A DNA stretch of 46,231 nucleotides from an uncultured Bacteroidota bacterium (GCA_903882965.1 CAIRZD010000010.1:1-46231); one strand, 5' to 3'; counted from the stretch's first letter, positions 17,925-26,671 are shown. The notes: generated by a model from the sequence alone, not told the origin. Made by a program: numbers and translations.

Positions 17925-18902
17925 TTAGGTTGTTTGTGCTATAATTTGACCTGATACGGTATATGTGTGAGTGCTTACAAGACTATTGCCAGTACCCATA
18001 TATATCACGAAGTTTATGCCTGTGTTTACAACAGGCACGACCGAGCCGACAAGGTTTGCAGATATTGCACCTGCGTTATCCAAGAAAGTGCAAACAGATG
18101 CAGCAGTGCCAGTCGCAAATGATATACCTGCCGGATTTGCATATGTCAGACTTACAGTACCGCCGCCTGTATTATTCCACACAAAATTGAATGAGAAATT
18201 TATTATAATGGTTTTGCTGCCACTACCTAATCTATGCCATGAAACATTAACCGAGTTCAATGTAATGCCACCTGTGCCGCCTGTGCCAGTGTATGAAAAG
18301 AAAGTGCCGCTGCCTGAATTTGTATCTAATCCCTCCCATGCTGCAAGCATAGGATTTAGCAATGTCACTTGTGCCTGTATGCCACCCTCTGCGCTTAATG
18401 CCCGATTGCGCTCTGCGACTATTGACGAAAGTATGCTTGGTATTGATTGAAGCTGATATGACAATGCACTAAAATCGCTTACATTGCCACTACCACTTGC
18501 GCCTGCTGAAATAACTATGGTGCGTATATTGTGGACATTATATTGCACCTGATTACTGAATGTCACCGGATCAGGAAGTGCCGGTGGTGCGGTGACTATG
18601 TTCATTACAGCCACTTGACCCGTAGTATATGTCAATGACGCGGCAGGCACTTCGAATATTTCTCCGTTAAGGATTATTGCACCCGCCGAAATTGTTGCCG
18701 GTGCTGGCCCTAGTATATTCGGCGTAAGGCCAAAGACGGTATATGTTTGTGTGGGGTAAACGGTGCTGTCAAAACCCATGAGTGCAGCCATAATATCATT
18801 CATGCCATTTTTATAGGCATCTTGAATGAATTTAAGTGTTCCTGCTTTTACAGGTTGCACTACCGTTGCACTTGCATTTGATACATCTAATATTCTTGCC
18901 AT
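17925..18902 (-). CDS. Baseplate-attached fibre-like protein
   Basis: A 325-residue protein. The N-terminal 120 residues (AGTLKFIQDAYKNGMNDIMAALMG, then GAIILNGEIFEV) resemble the attachment end of short fibres. A helix lies at about 145-180, and the C-terminal half is Gly/Ser/Thr-rich beta sequence. Its place after baseplate J and the wedge-like gene is the usual place for a receptor-binding protein or its adaptor. No exact family was recognised. Confidence 0.6.
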   Translation of the reverse strand: MARILDVSNASATVVQPVKAGTLKFIQDAYKNGMNDIMAALMGFDSTVYPTQTYTVFGLTPNILGPAPATISAGAIILNGEIFEVPAASLTYTTGQVAVMNIVTAPPALPDPVTFSNQVQYNVHNIRTIVISAGASGSGNVSDFSALSYQLQSIPSILSSIVAERNRALSAEGGIQAQVTLLNPMLAAWEGLDTNSGSGTFFSYTGTGGTGGITLNSVNVSWHRLGSGSKTIIINFSFNFVWNNTGGGTVSLTYANPAGISFATGTAASVCTFLDNAGAISANLVGSVVPVVNTGINFVIYMGTGNSLVSTHTYTVSGQIIAQTT

Positions 18903-18930
18903 GTTATTTCTTTGTAGTCAGCTTTAAAAG

Positions 18931-19938
18931 TTAATACGTTTTTATATTCCATTGAACCCCCGCGTAAGCGAGTGGTCTGATAAAATTGTTCACCTCAGAA
19001 TCGTTTGTGTTTGCATAAACCGCACTTGGTAAATATACCGTAAAATTATCTCCTATCAAAAATGGATTCAGATAGCCTATGCCGTCAATTTTAAACCAAT
19101 ATGTTTGATCGGTCGGCACTTCCTGATTTACCGTATTTACTATGCATACATAAACGAAGTTGTCATAGTTCACGGCCTGCCCTGCTCTATAGTCTACACT
19201 TGACCATATAGGATAGTCTATAGTATCTCCAATGTCCTTAGTGACCACGCCTGATGTGAGGATATAGTTTGCGGGCGGTGCGCCGAGATTTGACCAGTGC
19301 GCCGAATTGAATGTGCTATCTGAATTTGATGTTGTACAAAGATACTCTATACCTGAGTGCATTACCTTACTCAATCCTGCCGTATATGAAGTTGAAGCTA
19401 CCCAATTCTTAGGTATAAAATCTCGTGTACCTACATTGAATCCTACAATTTCATACGCATTATTTAGGATAAAAATATCTGAATATTGTGCATGGTTGCT
19501 ATCGGGTGCGGTTGGTGTGCCGGGTGTATCCACTGGATAATAGTAGCCAAGAAGCAAGGGCTGTCTGAAATTGGTTTGAAAATATTGATTGAGCGCAAAC
19601 TCCAAGATCAATTTATTTCCGTTGAACTTTTGCCTTTCATTTGCTCCGATAAAAGATGGCAGATAGACTACCCAATTGGGGGACGGCGGAATATCGGTAG
19701 TAGTAGTCAATGCCTGATATACTATGCCTTTATACTTTACCAATTGCCCTGCCGTATATGAGCCTGCTACCCATGTTGGATATGTGTCACCATTAAGATA
19801 TTGACCGAAGTATTTATTTGCTACCCATTGAACCGAGGATAATAGGGATTGAACAAAGCCTATGGTCTTCGGGAAACGCTTATTTACGGGTAGCCATTCG
19901 ACCGCCTTAGTATTATAATTTATGTCGAAGATGCTCAC
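18931..19938 (-). CDS. Baseplate wedge-like protein carrying carbohydrate-binding-like repeats
   Basis: A 335-residue protein. The first 50 residues (PVNKRFPKTIGFVQSLLSSVQW) could be a gpI/wedge-type attachment segment. Three repeats follow with the CBM5/12-like pattern W-x-SYTAG-Q-V-x-Y-x-G-x-x-Y-x-C/A: about residues 56-95, 179-219 and 245-285 (YTAGQLVKYKGIVYQAL, STSYTAG, DYRAGQAVNYDNFVYVC). Such modules bind chitin-like or other glycans in known enzymes. The same repeat type occurs in the neck protein at 25201-26484. Confidence 0.62.
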   Translation of the reverse strand: MSIFDINYNTKAVEWLPVNKRFPKTIGFVQSLLSSVQWVANKYFGQYLNGDTYPTWVAGSYTAGQLVKYKGIVYQALTTTTDIPPSPNWVVYLPSFIGANERQKFNGNKLILEFALNQYFQTNFRQPLLLGYYYPVDTPGTPTAPDSNHAQYSDIFILNNAYEIVGFNVGTRDFIPKNWVASTSYTAGLSKVMHSGIEYLCTTSNSDSTFNSAHWSNLGAPPANYILTSGVVTKDIGDTIDYPIWSSVDYRAGQAVNYDNFVYVCIVNTVNQEVPTDQTYWFKIDGIGYLNPFLIGDNFTVYLPSAVYANTNDSEVNNFIRPLAYAGVQWNIKTY

Positions 19939-20162
19939 CCTATATGGACTTTAAATTGAAATCTTTTGTGTAAGTCATTTTCAACTCCCATTCGCAACTT
20001 ATTCCCGTTCCTACCTTGCCTACTTACGTATTTGCAAAGCAACTCTTGTGAATCATGGCTTTTGAAATCATAGTTATCATACACGCTTTTTATGGTATGG
20101 TGTCTATCAAGCTCAATTGCTGTCCCGTGTTTAATAACTATGATTTCAAATGACTTAGTCAT
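19935..20162 (-). CDS. Small hypothetical protein in the baseplate region
   Basis: A 75-residue basic protein between baseplate J and the wedge-like gene; it overlaps the latter by four bases (ATGA). It holds HGTAIELDRHHTIKSVYDNYDF and a C-terminal basic stretch. No family was recognised. Confidence 0.5.
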   Translation of the reverse strand: MTKSFEIIVIKHGTAIELDRHHTIKSVYDNYDFKSHDSQELLCKYVSRQGRNGNKLRMGVENDLHKRFQFKVHIG

Positions 20163-20163
20163 A

Positions 20164-21075
20164 TTACTGTGCTGTAAAGGTTAGTGAATCTGCCAAAGTA
20201 AATCCAGCCGTGCTTTCGCTTTGATAATACCCCGCACTGCCGGGTATCGAATTTGGCGTGTATATTCTATCCACCCATGTTTCTGCAATGACCAAAGGAA
20301 TGCCGACAGGTCCCGATACAGGTGGTGTACTTGTAGCCTGTCTGATATACACATACTGCAATACGACATCATTTACACCTGTGATAGATGCTATTTCATC
20401 TTCTAGCTGCGATAGCTTTAGTGAGCCATCAAGGTTTTGATTTGACAGATTGGCAAGCCACGCATTTATTGCATTGATGACATTTACCTGTATGACATTT
20501 GAGTACATACCATTATAGAATATCTGAGCTTGGATATACACTAAATCGGGTGCAAAACTTTGTACATTGTAATTTATGCCTGCCCCACCTATTTGATTCA
20601 TGTATGACTGCGCGGCTGCTACCTGTTGCGATGTGGCTTGCCCTAATGTTGGCGATCCCGTGGCAAACTTTACCTGCACTGTGTTTGAAATGTCGGTATA
20701 GACCGCGCAGGCTGTGATTATCTTTAGCGCAGGGTCTACACTTGGATATTGCGGTATGCCATTGATGAAAGAAACTATCTGCGGGTCGGTAGATGAATAC
20801 TGAAATTGAAACATTTGATATTGAATCCACGCAGTAGATGCCCCCGCGCTCACCGCTATCAGCCCTTCCATAATTACGACCTGCAAATCCTGTAGCTGTT
20901 CAAATACTGCGATGGCCAAAGCCACGCAATATACCATTGCACCCCATAGAGAAAACTGGCTTGTGTTGTAAGTTATATTGCGAGTGATGCCATTGCCATC
21001 TACATACGTCAAATTGGGGTTTGCTGCTATGTTGGCAGTAATTTGAGTAACAATCTGCTGTACTGTTCTTGCCAT
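20164..21075 (-). CDS. Baseplate protein J-like
   Basis: A 303-residue protein with the gpJ/gp6 wedge pattern: an N-terminal helical domain to about residue 95, a beta domain with VQVKFATGSPTLGQATSQQVAAAQSYMNQIGGAG, and the conserved VQSFAPDLVYIQAQIFYNG...VINAINAWLANL segment ending with QLEDEIASITGVNDVVL. Six or so copies form the baseplate ring. It starts on the stop base of the tail terminator gene. Confidence 0.82.
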   Translation of the reverse strand: MARTVQQIVTQITANIAANPNLTYVDGNGITRNITYNTSQFSLWGAMVYCVALAIAVFEQLQDLQVVIMEGLIAVSAGASTAWIQYQMFQFQYSSTDPQIVSFINGIPQYPSVDPALKIITACAVYTDISNTVQVKFATGSPTLGQATSQQVAAAQSYMNQIGGAGINYNVQSFAPDLVYIQAQIFYNGMYSNVIQVNVINAINAWLANLSNQNLDGSLKLSQLEDEIASITGVNDVVLQYVYIRQATSTPPVSGPVGIPLVIAETWVDRIYTPNSIPGSAGYYQSESTAGFTLADSLTFTAQ

Positions 21076-21833
21076 TATATTGTAAATTCAAAAGCGGGCG
21101 TTGTAAAATCATTTACCTCGCCTGTTGCTGTGATTGAATAATTGCCCGAAGATAATGAAACCGATTGAGTAAATGTATTTTCACCTGTAGCCGCTGCGAA
21201 AGTCCATTGATTGCTATCAAGATTTAAAACTACATTCTGAGGTTCATCGACCAAATTAAAAAGCATTATTAAGTCGCCGCCCGTATAACTTACATGCAAT
21301 ATTTCAATAAGCGCGAATCCTGAATTTATCACAAGGTTTGTCGGCGGTGTGCTTTGCTCGGTAGGATATTTACTGCCTGATGTTTCAATGAAATGCGTTA
21401 TCAGGTCAAATTGATACACACATACACTATCGTGGTCTGTGTCGAACCTTTCATCATCGCATTGCATGAGTGAGCAGCCTGTGGGCTGGAAATGAACTAA
21501 AGACTCTTGCAAGGCATCTCGAAGATCATATATGGTGAGGTTTTGGTCTAAAGTCCCGTCTCCCGCGTCCGGCTGATTCATTACGGCGTGTATTCTGAAA
21601 ATCACATCATAGCCCCACGAGCCGAAGCCTATCTCGCCGCCTGTCTTTTGAGGTATGGCTTCAACAAATGCGGCGGGGAGTGAGTAGTTGTACTCTTCGC
21701 CTGCTTTCATTCGCTCAATCTGATTATTGAAGATGGCAGAATATAGATTAGGACTTGCGCCTGCGTTATTCGCAAAGGGTATAGTCTTTATCTGATTGAC
21801 AATGTCTAATATGGGTTGTTTGATGCCTGCCAT
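21075..21833 (-). CDS. Tail terminator-like protein with an extra C-terminal beta domain
   Basis: A 252-residue protein. Residues 1-160 follow the tail-terminator/gpU-type pattern (YDVIFRIHAVMNQ, TIYDLRDALQESLVHF, ERFDTDHDSVCVYQFDLITHF). Residues about 170-252 are an added Ig-like beta domain rich in Asn, Ser and Thr. The protein should cap the tail tube and join it to the head. The family assignment is from pattern and position. Confidence 0.65.
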   Translation of the reverse strand: MAGIKQPILDIVNQIKTIPFANNAGASPNLYSAIFNNQIERMKAGEEYNYSLPAAFVEAIPQKTGGEIGFGSWGYDVIFRIHAVMNQPDAGDGTLDQNLTIYDLRDALQESLVHFQPTGCSLMQCDDERFDTDHDSVCVYQFDLITHFIETSGSKYPTEQSTPPTNLVINSGFALIEILHVSYTGGDLIMLFNLVDEPQNVVLNLDSNQWTFAAATGENTFTQSVSLSSGNYSITATGEVNDFTTPAFEFTI

Positions 21834-22315
21834 TAACTATTTATTTTCCAAGCCTTATCCGTTTCGCGCTTAATCACTTTCCTTTGTATCGCTGTCAGGT
21901 CTGCGGGCTGCCCTTTGCCCTGTATTGGCATAAACTGTCTCTGTGGCATTGTGAATCCCGATCCGCGACCTGATTTCAACCCTTCATTGTGAACCTTAGC
22001 ATAAGGCACTTTTACCACAAATACTATTTCATCCCAGTTGCAAGTTTTCAAACTGTCATTCACTTCTTTTTTTAGAAAGGCGCGACCACTGCCGACAAGT
22101 ATCTGCCTTGTCCTCGCGGCTGGCTTTGCGTACTTATTCGCTTTCGTACCCGGCACACGCCTTTGAACTTCTGCCCACGCCTTGCCGTCATAGCCTTGCT
22201 TCTCCCATGAAGATAAAAAATACCTTCGTGTCACGGATGCAAGTATTTTCGGCACATCTTCTTTGACGCGCTGAATATTTTGCTTTATACGGTCGAAGCC
22301 GAAAGGATTAGCCAT
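21833..22315 (-). CDS. Phage virion morphogenesis protein (Mu G / P2 S-like)
   Basis: A 160-residue basic protein. It holds VPYAKVHNEG (about residues 103-112) and MPQRQFMPIQG (about 124-134), hallmarks of the virion-morphogenesis / tail-completion family. The start is one base into the tail terminator's end region, giving an overlapping pair. It acts at the head-tail junction during assembly. Confidence 0.8.
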   Translation of the reverse strand: MANPFGFDRIKQNIQRVKEDVPKILASVTRRYFLSSWEKQGYDGKAWAEVQRRVPGTKANKYAKPAARTRQILVGSGRAFLKKEVNDSLKTCNWDEIVFVVKVPYAKVHNEGLKSGRGSGFTMPQRQFMPIQGKGQPADLTAIQRKVIKRETDKAWKINS

Positions 22316-22318
22316 GAT

Positions 22319-22462
22319 TTAATTTAAACAAAATTCGCATCCGAAAGAAAACAGTTCACTTTCATATTTCACAATGACCACATAAGTTAAAAGTGCCGCT
22401 TCGCCCTTGCCAAGATAATACCAGTTGTACCGATTTACATAAACAAAGGGTTGCTTCACCAT
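22319..22462 (-). CDS. Small hypothetical protein (47 aa)
   Basis: A 47-codon ORF (starts MVKQPFVYVNRYNWYYLG) with aromatic-rich beta-type sequence; its stop lies three bases before the next gene's ATG. It fills an otherwise empty gap in the structural operon, and its upstream flank holds the oppositely oriented gene at 22499. Confidence 0.5.
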   Translation of the reverse strand: MVKQPFVYVNRYNWYYLGKGEAALLTYVVIVKYESELFSFGCEFCLN

Positions 22463-22486
22463 ATCGCAAATTTAATCATTTATTTC

Positions 22487-22494
22487 TATCTTTG
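22487..22494 (+). promoter_or_regulatory. -7 box TATCTTTG of the moron-like gene
   Basis: A perfect TAnnTTTG match four bases before the ATG at 22499, so the mRNA would be nearly leaderless. No clear -33 element was found. Confidence 0.45.
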
Positions 22495-22498
22495 AACT

Positions 22499-22711
22499 AT
22501 GGCAAAGAATAAGACATTGATTGAAAGAATGAAGAAGCTAGGATTCACTATGGCTTTTAAGGACGGAGAGAATCGAGGCTGTGGATTCTACAAGGGCAAA
22601 GGTTTCAATAAAAAAGAAACATTCCTTGCTAGGAATATCAATCAGATCAGGTCTATCACCGAAGCGGAATGGAATGAAGCTAATCCAGCGGAAGCCCAAA
22701 GTTCTTCTTAG
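22499..22711 (+). CDS. Moron-like small basic protein on the opposite strand of the structural operon
   Basis: A 70-residue lysine-rich protein (N-terminus MAKNKTLIERMKKLGF, middle ENRGCGFYKGKGFNKKETFLARN). It is the only non-endonuclease plus-strand gene inside the minus-strand virion module. It has its own host-type -7 box and its 3' end overlaps that of the MuF gene by 32 bases. These are the marks of a moron, a self-transcribed cargo gene. No function was recognised. Confidence 0.6.
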   Translation: MAKNKTLIERMKKLGFTMAFKDGENRGCGFYKGKGFNKKETFLARNINQIRSITEAEWNEANPAEAQSSS

Positions 22712-23504
22712 CAAACTCCAAATACTTACCAGGCACATCAAAAGCGGGTGTGTCTTTATTGAATATCTCGCGGGTCTTGTAAGAATTGCCCCGACACATT
22801 GGAGAGATATTATCTTTATTTTCCTCCCATGTTTTATTTACTTCCTCTTTATCATATTTGTCATCACCCGTTTCTTTATCAACTTGCTCCCAAAATCCTC
22901 GGCAATTAGGATGTATCTCAGCACCTAGTTCATTGCATATCGGATCACTAACAGGTACGGTTAGATTATTATAAGGCTCACATAGTTCACATTCGTTTTC
23001 GTCTTCCACTTCATTGCGCATAACATATGGCAGCACCTCTTTATCTGCCTCTATACGCTCCCAGTTCACACAATGTTGGGCATTACTCACAGTCATATTA
23101 TACTCAGTCTGCAAATAGCCAATCTTCTCTTCATCCTGCATGAACTTGCCGCCATTGTACCGCGCATAGATGTCGGCGGCTTCTTTTTTGAACTGAGAGA
23201 ATGAAAGTAGTTCTCCGTCCTTAGTAAGTGCGTCTGTCATATCTTTAGTCTGCTGAAATGTCTTAGCGGCACTGAAATGCGCAATATTTGTTTTTAGTTC
23301 TTCGACTAGCTTTAAGGGTTTGTCAGATAGCTCCGTTTCATTCTTTATTTCAAAGCCTTTATAGAGTGCCTGCTTTAAAAGGAAATTTACATGGTAATAA
23401 TATTCGATTGGCAGATTAAATTCATCAATCTCGCCTGAATGCACTTTCTCTATGAGTGATTCGATTTCTTTGGTAGTAAGATTGAGTTGTGGGGTTTTGG
23501 GCAT
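22680..23504 (-). CDS. Head morphogenesis protein, MuF/SPP1 gp7-like
   Basis: About 274 residues from MPKTPQ (ATG ending 23504); the open frame extends to a TTG at 23555, but a small ORF ends just before the chosen start. Conserved cysteines lie near the C-terminal third: ECELCEPYN...DPICNELGAEIHPNCRGFW, the MuF signature. The protein is a minor head component that assists assembly beside the portal, which is the next gene upstream. Confidence 0.8.
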   Translation of the reverse strand: MPKTPQLNLTTKEIESLIEKVHSGEIDEFNLPIEYYYHVNFLLKQALYKGFEIKNETELSDKPLKLVEELKTNIAHFSAAKTFQQTKDMTDALTKDGELLSFSQFKKEAADIYARYNGGKFMQDEEKIGYLQTEYNMTVSNAQHCVNWERIEADKEVLPYVMRNEVEDENECELCEPYNNLTVPVSDPICNELGAEIHPNCRGFWEQVDKETGDDKYDKEEVNKTWEENKDNISPMCRGNSYKTREIFNKDTPAFDVPGKYLEFAKKNFGLPLD

Positions 23505-23508
23505 AATT

Positions 23509-23616
23509 TCACGGTTTAAATAGTGTGCCACTACCCGCTGCATATCCAATAGCAAACGCTACTATAAAATATAGTAGTAAGCAAAGGGCAAATTCTATGT
23601 TTTTACTTTTAAACAA
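23509..23616 (-). CDS. Possible tiny membrane protein with TTG start (35 aa)
   Basis: The frame encodes a hydrophobic segment (IEFALCLLLYFIVAFAIGYAAG) between portal and MuF genes and stops four bases before the MuF ATG. It needs a TTG start, so support is limited. Confidence 0.3.
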   Translation of the reverse strand: MFKSKNIEFALCLLLYFIVAFAIGYAAGSGTLFKP

Positions 23617-23662
23617 TTAGTTCGCTTGGTGCTTTTCGTCAAATTCTATGTCATTCATTCTT

Positions 23663-25030
23663 TTAGTGTTTATGCTTATACAAATTCGCTATCCTGTTAA
23701 TCTTGTCTTCGGGCAGTTCTTGTTTGACGGGTGTTGGCATTGCTATCAAAGTAGTTTTAATTCCCGTCCTCTTTTCAAACTCGGCGGGATCATATTGAAG
23801 TTTAGCAGATGCCATTGTTTGCGCTATCTGAGCAGTCACAAGGTTATTCGCATCTTCTTTTTTCCTTGCCTCAACTAATTCCTGATTATTGCTGAATTTG
23901 AATTTATACTTGGTATCAATCGTGAATCCCAAATTTATCAGCTTTGGAATAAAGATGTCATTGACAATATCTTCGATAAATGCACCGTCACTTGCCTGTT
24001 TGTCGCGCATTGCCATACCTGCGGGGCTTTCTTCGCCCTGAGTAGCACCGAGCTTTCCCGGTATGCTGTCCATTGCATCAGCATGCCCTAAAATTATTTT
24101 CGTAGTCTTAGCTTCAAGCCTTTTTTCAAAGTCACCGTAAATCTTATACCCCTGCCCCATGCCTTTAGACTCTATAAGGTCTAATGTATCACCGCTAAAG
24201 GCATCAAGTAGAATTGCACCCGTGCTACCCATATTGGTCATGGCATTCATAAACTCGGCGCGTTCGTGTTCTTCTGTCTTATTGGTTGTGCCTTTACGTA
24301 CAGGCATACCATACAGCTCAATAGCATCAGCGTTATTGGCTTGCAGATTTCGGGCTAGTATTTCATATATGGCGACATTGTACAAAATGCCATAGCCGAC
24401 ATCAGACGTGCCGACATCGGTATTTGTAGGAATCCACACATGCCAATCTACATACGGTTGCTCCAAGAACTGCGCACCTGACAATGAATATATATACTGA
24501 GTGACATTTAGGCGGTCAGGCGACACATTGAAACGTTTGATAAGTTTCATTTTCGGGAATCCATCATTTACGATGTCATTGAGTGCTATCAGTGTGTATC
24601 CGAATAACCGTGCCTCTAATGTCCATTCGAGGAATGTTGCGAACCATCTTTTATTGAATAGCTTTTTTAGTTCTTTGTTTTCCTTGTCTGCCTCATTTAC
24701 AAAATCCCAATCACGAAGCAATGTCAAATCCTTTCTGCGATTGACGCATGCAAGAGTATGCCCTGATAGTATCGTGTCATTTAGTAGTTGCTGTGTCTTG
24801 ACGCGGTGCGGTGTCCATACGTTTTCAATTTCGTTCATGGCCTCGCGCCACATCTTCACATCGGCCTTTAGGCGTTCAAGTTGAACGGGAGCGATGTAAT
24901 ATTGCAGATTGTGATTAACTGCGTTCTTTCTCGGATTGAAGTCGGGCGGATCGGCAAATGTCGGATAAGCATATGCCTGATTGCGCACTGCCTTGATTAC
25001 TCTCTGAAATATATTTGGTTTATTTGCCAT
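23663..25030 (-). CDS. Portal protein, DUF935 / Mu gp29-like
   Basis: A 455-residue protein with the DUF935-type portal pattern: an N-terminal region with IAPVQLERLKADVKMWREAM, HTLACVNRRKDLTLLRDWDF near residue 95, RLFGYTLIALN, and a C-terminal AMDSIPGKLGATQGEESPAG..MAMRDKQASDGAFIEDIV stretch that forms the wing and stem helices. A dodecamer forms the DNA gate of the head. It lies next to MuF and neck genes, in Mu-like order. Confidence 0.85.
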   Translation of the reverse strand: MANKPNIFQRVIKAVRNQAYAYPTFADPPDFNPRKNAVNHNLQYYIAPVQLERLKADVKMWREAMNEIENVWTPHRVKTQQLLNDTILSGHTLACVNRRKDLTLLRDWDFVNEADKENKELKKLFNKRWFATFLEWTLEARLFGYTLIALNDIVNDGFPKMKLIKRFNVSPDRLNVTQYIYSLSGAQFLEQPYVDWHVWIPTNTDVGTSDVGYGILYNVAIYEILARNLQANNADAIELYGMPVRKGTTNKTEEHERAEFMNAMTNMGSTGAILLDAFSGDTLDLIESKGMGQGYKIYGDFEKRLEAKTTKIILGHADAMDSIPGKLGATQGEESPAGMAMRDKQASDGAFIEDIVNDIFIPKLINLGFTIDTKYKFKFSNNQELVEARKKEDANNLVTAQIAQTMASAKLQYDPAEFEKRTGIKTTLIAMPTPVKQELPEDKINRIANLYKHKH

Positions 25031-25199
25031 TAGAACTTATGAGTTTATAGAACCCTTGCATTGTTATGGGTTCATGTAATTTTTCTATAGCGTTTGTTTG
25101 ATTAATGGCATTCCACACTCTGTCTTCTTGCTTCTTAAATGCATCCAAAAGTTGCTTTTTTGCTTTGTGCTCTGCCTCTTCAATCCACTTTGCATTCAT
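25020..25199 (-). CDS. Small helical hypothetical protein (59 aa)
   Basis: A 59-residue ORF beginning MNAKWIEEAEHKAKKQLLDAF, strongly helical and charged. The stop overlaps the portal start, and the start lies two bases after the neck gene's stop, giving perfect packing. No family was recognised. Confidence 0.55.
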   Translation of the reverse strand: MNAKWIEEAEHKAKKQLLDAFKKQEDRVWNAINQTNAIEKLHEPITMQGFYKLISSNGK

Positions 25200-25200
25200 G

Positions 25201-26484
25201 TCAATAATTATTTATTTGTCGTGGTTTACTTGAAAAACGAATGCGGCTCCCCTGTGTCGGCTGCAATAGCGGTAGATTGGGTGTTATCTCACCCCTGGCG
25301 CATCCTTGTAGCCATCCTAGTGCTGAATATAAAGGATAAAACATTTTGCCCGTAAAATGGGTCTTATCATTGTCAGCACCCATGTAAGCGAAAATAAGTT
25401 TGTCAGGGATGTTCTTTGGCGCAATGTTTTTACTAAGCCTATAAGCGGTTATATCTACCATACGGCTCACTAAGTCCACGTCCCTATTATCTCCTGCCGT
25501 CCAATATAGGGTATTTGTGATAGGTGTTCCTTTGGGAATATAGTAAGGAATACCAATACCCCAACATTTTGAGCCATTGCTCGGATCATCAGGGAATACA
25601 TTGCCAGCTATTACTCCCGTTGTCGTTTCAACTTGCAACTCTTCGGTATGGTCGGGATAGCGAGTGCCAATTATACACGAATACACAAGCCCTTTATAAT
25701 AGACCTGATTGCCTGTGACATAATAGCCATTTGAATAATCAAAGGCGGTCACATTCGGCGGTAGTGCGCCGTAGAAAATAGAATTGCATTGACCCGCTAA
25801 CGTCCAATGCGCGGGATTAAAGGCTTCGGGTGCTACGATTGCAGTCGTGCATACATAGACTGCGCCAATATAGGATTGAGGCCCGACTTGTCTCCACTTC
25901 GCTGGAGTAAATGTTGTATCGCTGTTGGCGATGGCACACATATAAATATTCCCATCGGTATAAAGTATTTGCTGATTGAGTGTGTATGATGTTGATGCTA
26001 CCCACGGAGCATTGTAAATAACCAAAGCATTTAAAGCATACGTGATGCCTGAGCTATATCCTTGTGCCGATAAATATATTCTGTCATTGGCCTGATATGG
26101 GATTGAGCCTGTTGCACCCAAATTAATCCAGTGGGCAGATATGAAAGTGGCATCGTTATTTAGTAAAATGCACTGATAGATATTGCTATCCGTCCATTCC
26201 ACAAACTGTCCAACGGTATAGCTTGTATTGGCTACCCATGCAGCGGCTGTCAATGCTGTACGAGTGGGATAATTCGCCAAAGACACGCCTGATGGATTCC
26301 ATGGTGCGGTAGGGGTAAATTCCTTAGTGGTATCATATTTCTGCCTTAGATGGCTTATGACCTCTGCCTGCGCGGCTTGCTCGGCTAAATGCTGTGATGC
26401 AATATTATTCTGCGTCATTCCAGTAAGGTCGCCGGTTTGGACGGACGGGAGATAATCAGATGAAATTAGATAGCTTGCTGCCAT
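25201..26484 (-). CDS. Neck/head-completion protein (gp36/DUF1320-like) split by carbohydrate-binding-like repeats
   Basis: A 427-residue protein. Residues 1-55 (YLISSDYLPSVQTGDL...AEQAAQAEVISHLRQKYD) and 325-427 (NRDVDLVSRMVDITAYRLSK...YPLYSALGWLQGCARGEITPNLPLL) together read like one gp36/DUF1320-type head-tail adaptor of about 150 residues. Between them lie about 270 residues with CBM5/12-like repeats: 83-123, 161-200, a partial one at 209-231 and a weaker one at 250-275 (TSYTVGQFVEW, TSYTLNQQILY, NIYQC, NIYMC). The insertion would place glycan-binding modules at the head-tail junction. This is inferred from sequence pattern only. Confidence 0.65.
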   Translation of the reverse strand: MAASYLISSDYLPSVQTGDLTGMTQNNIASQHLAEQAAQAEVISHLRQKYDTTKEFTPTAPWNPSGVSLANYPTRTALTAAAWVANTSYTVGQFVEWTDSNIYQCILLNNDATFISAHWINLGATGSIPYQANDRIYLSAQGYSSGITYALNALVIYNAPWVASTSYTLNQQILYTDGNIYMCAIANSDTTFTPAKWRQVGPQSYIGAVYVCTTAIVAPEAFNPAHWTLAGQCNSIFYGALPPNVTAFDYSNGYYVTGNQVYYKGLVYSCIIGTRYPDHTEELQVETTTGVIAGNVFPDDPSNGSKCWGIGIPYYIPKGTPITNTLYWTAGDNRDVDLVSRMVDITAYRLSKNIAPKNIPDKLIFAYMGADNDKTHFTGKMFYPLYSALGWLQGCARGEITPNLPLLQPTQGSRIRFSSKPRQINNY

Positions 26485-26489
26485 ATTTG

Positions 26490-26497
26490 CAAAGATA
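26490..26497 (-). promoter_or_regulatory. -7 box TATCTTTG before the neck gene
   Basis: A perfect TAnnTTTG match, five bases upstream of the ATG at 26484. It would restart transcription of the head genes after the non-coding interval, giving a nearly leaderless mRNA. Confidence 0.42.
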
Positions 26498-26556
26498 GTA
26501 AAAGTTGATAAATAAAATCCAGTCTCAACTTTCGCCTAATTTCCTAATAAAAAGTG

Positions 26557-26671
26557 GGAGTCCAATCGGATTCGAACCGATTATCTCACACTACTGCTAA
26601 TCCTTCTTTACAGCCTATTTCTAGTCAAAGCGCCCGAATAATACCCTTAGAGGATTAATTCTATGAACTCC
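26557..26671 (-). tRNA. tRNA-like element, non-canonical (115 nt)
   Basis: An 8-bp acceptor-like stem pairs 26664-26671 with 26557-26564, next to a perfect T arm (ATCGG-TTCGAAT-CCGAT, 26565-26581) and a following CA. Inside, TAATCCT (26651-26657) pairs with AGGATTA (26598-26604). No normal D or anticodon arm can be drawn and the element is 40 nt too long for a tRNA. It may be a degenerate tRNA, a tRNA interrupted by an insert, or the 3' domain of the larger RNA. Confidence 0.42.
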
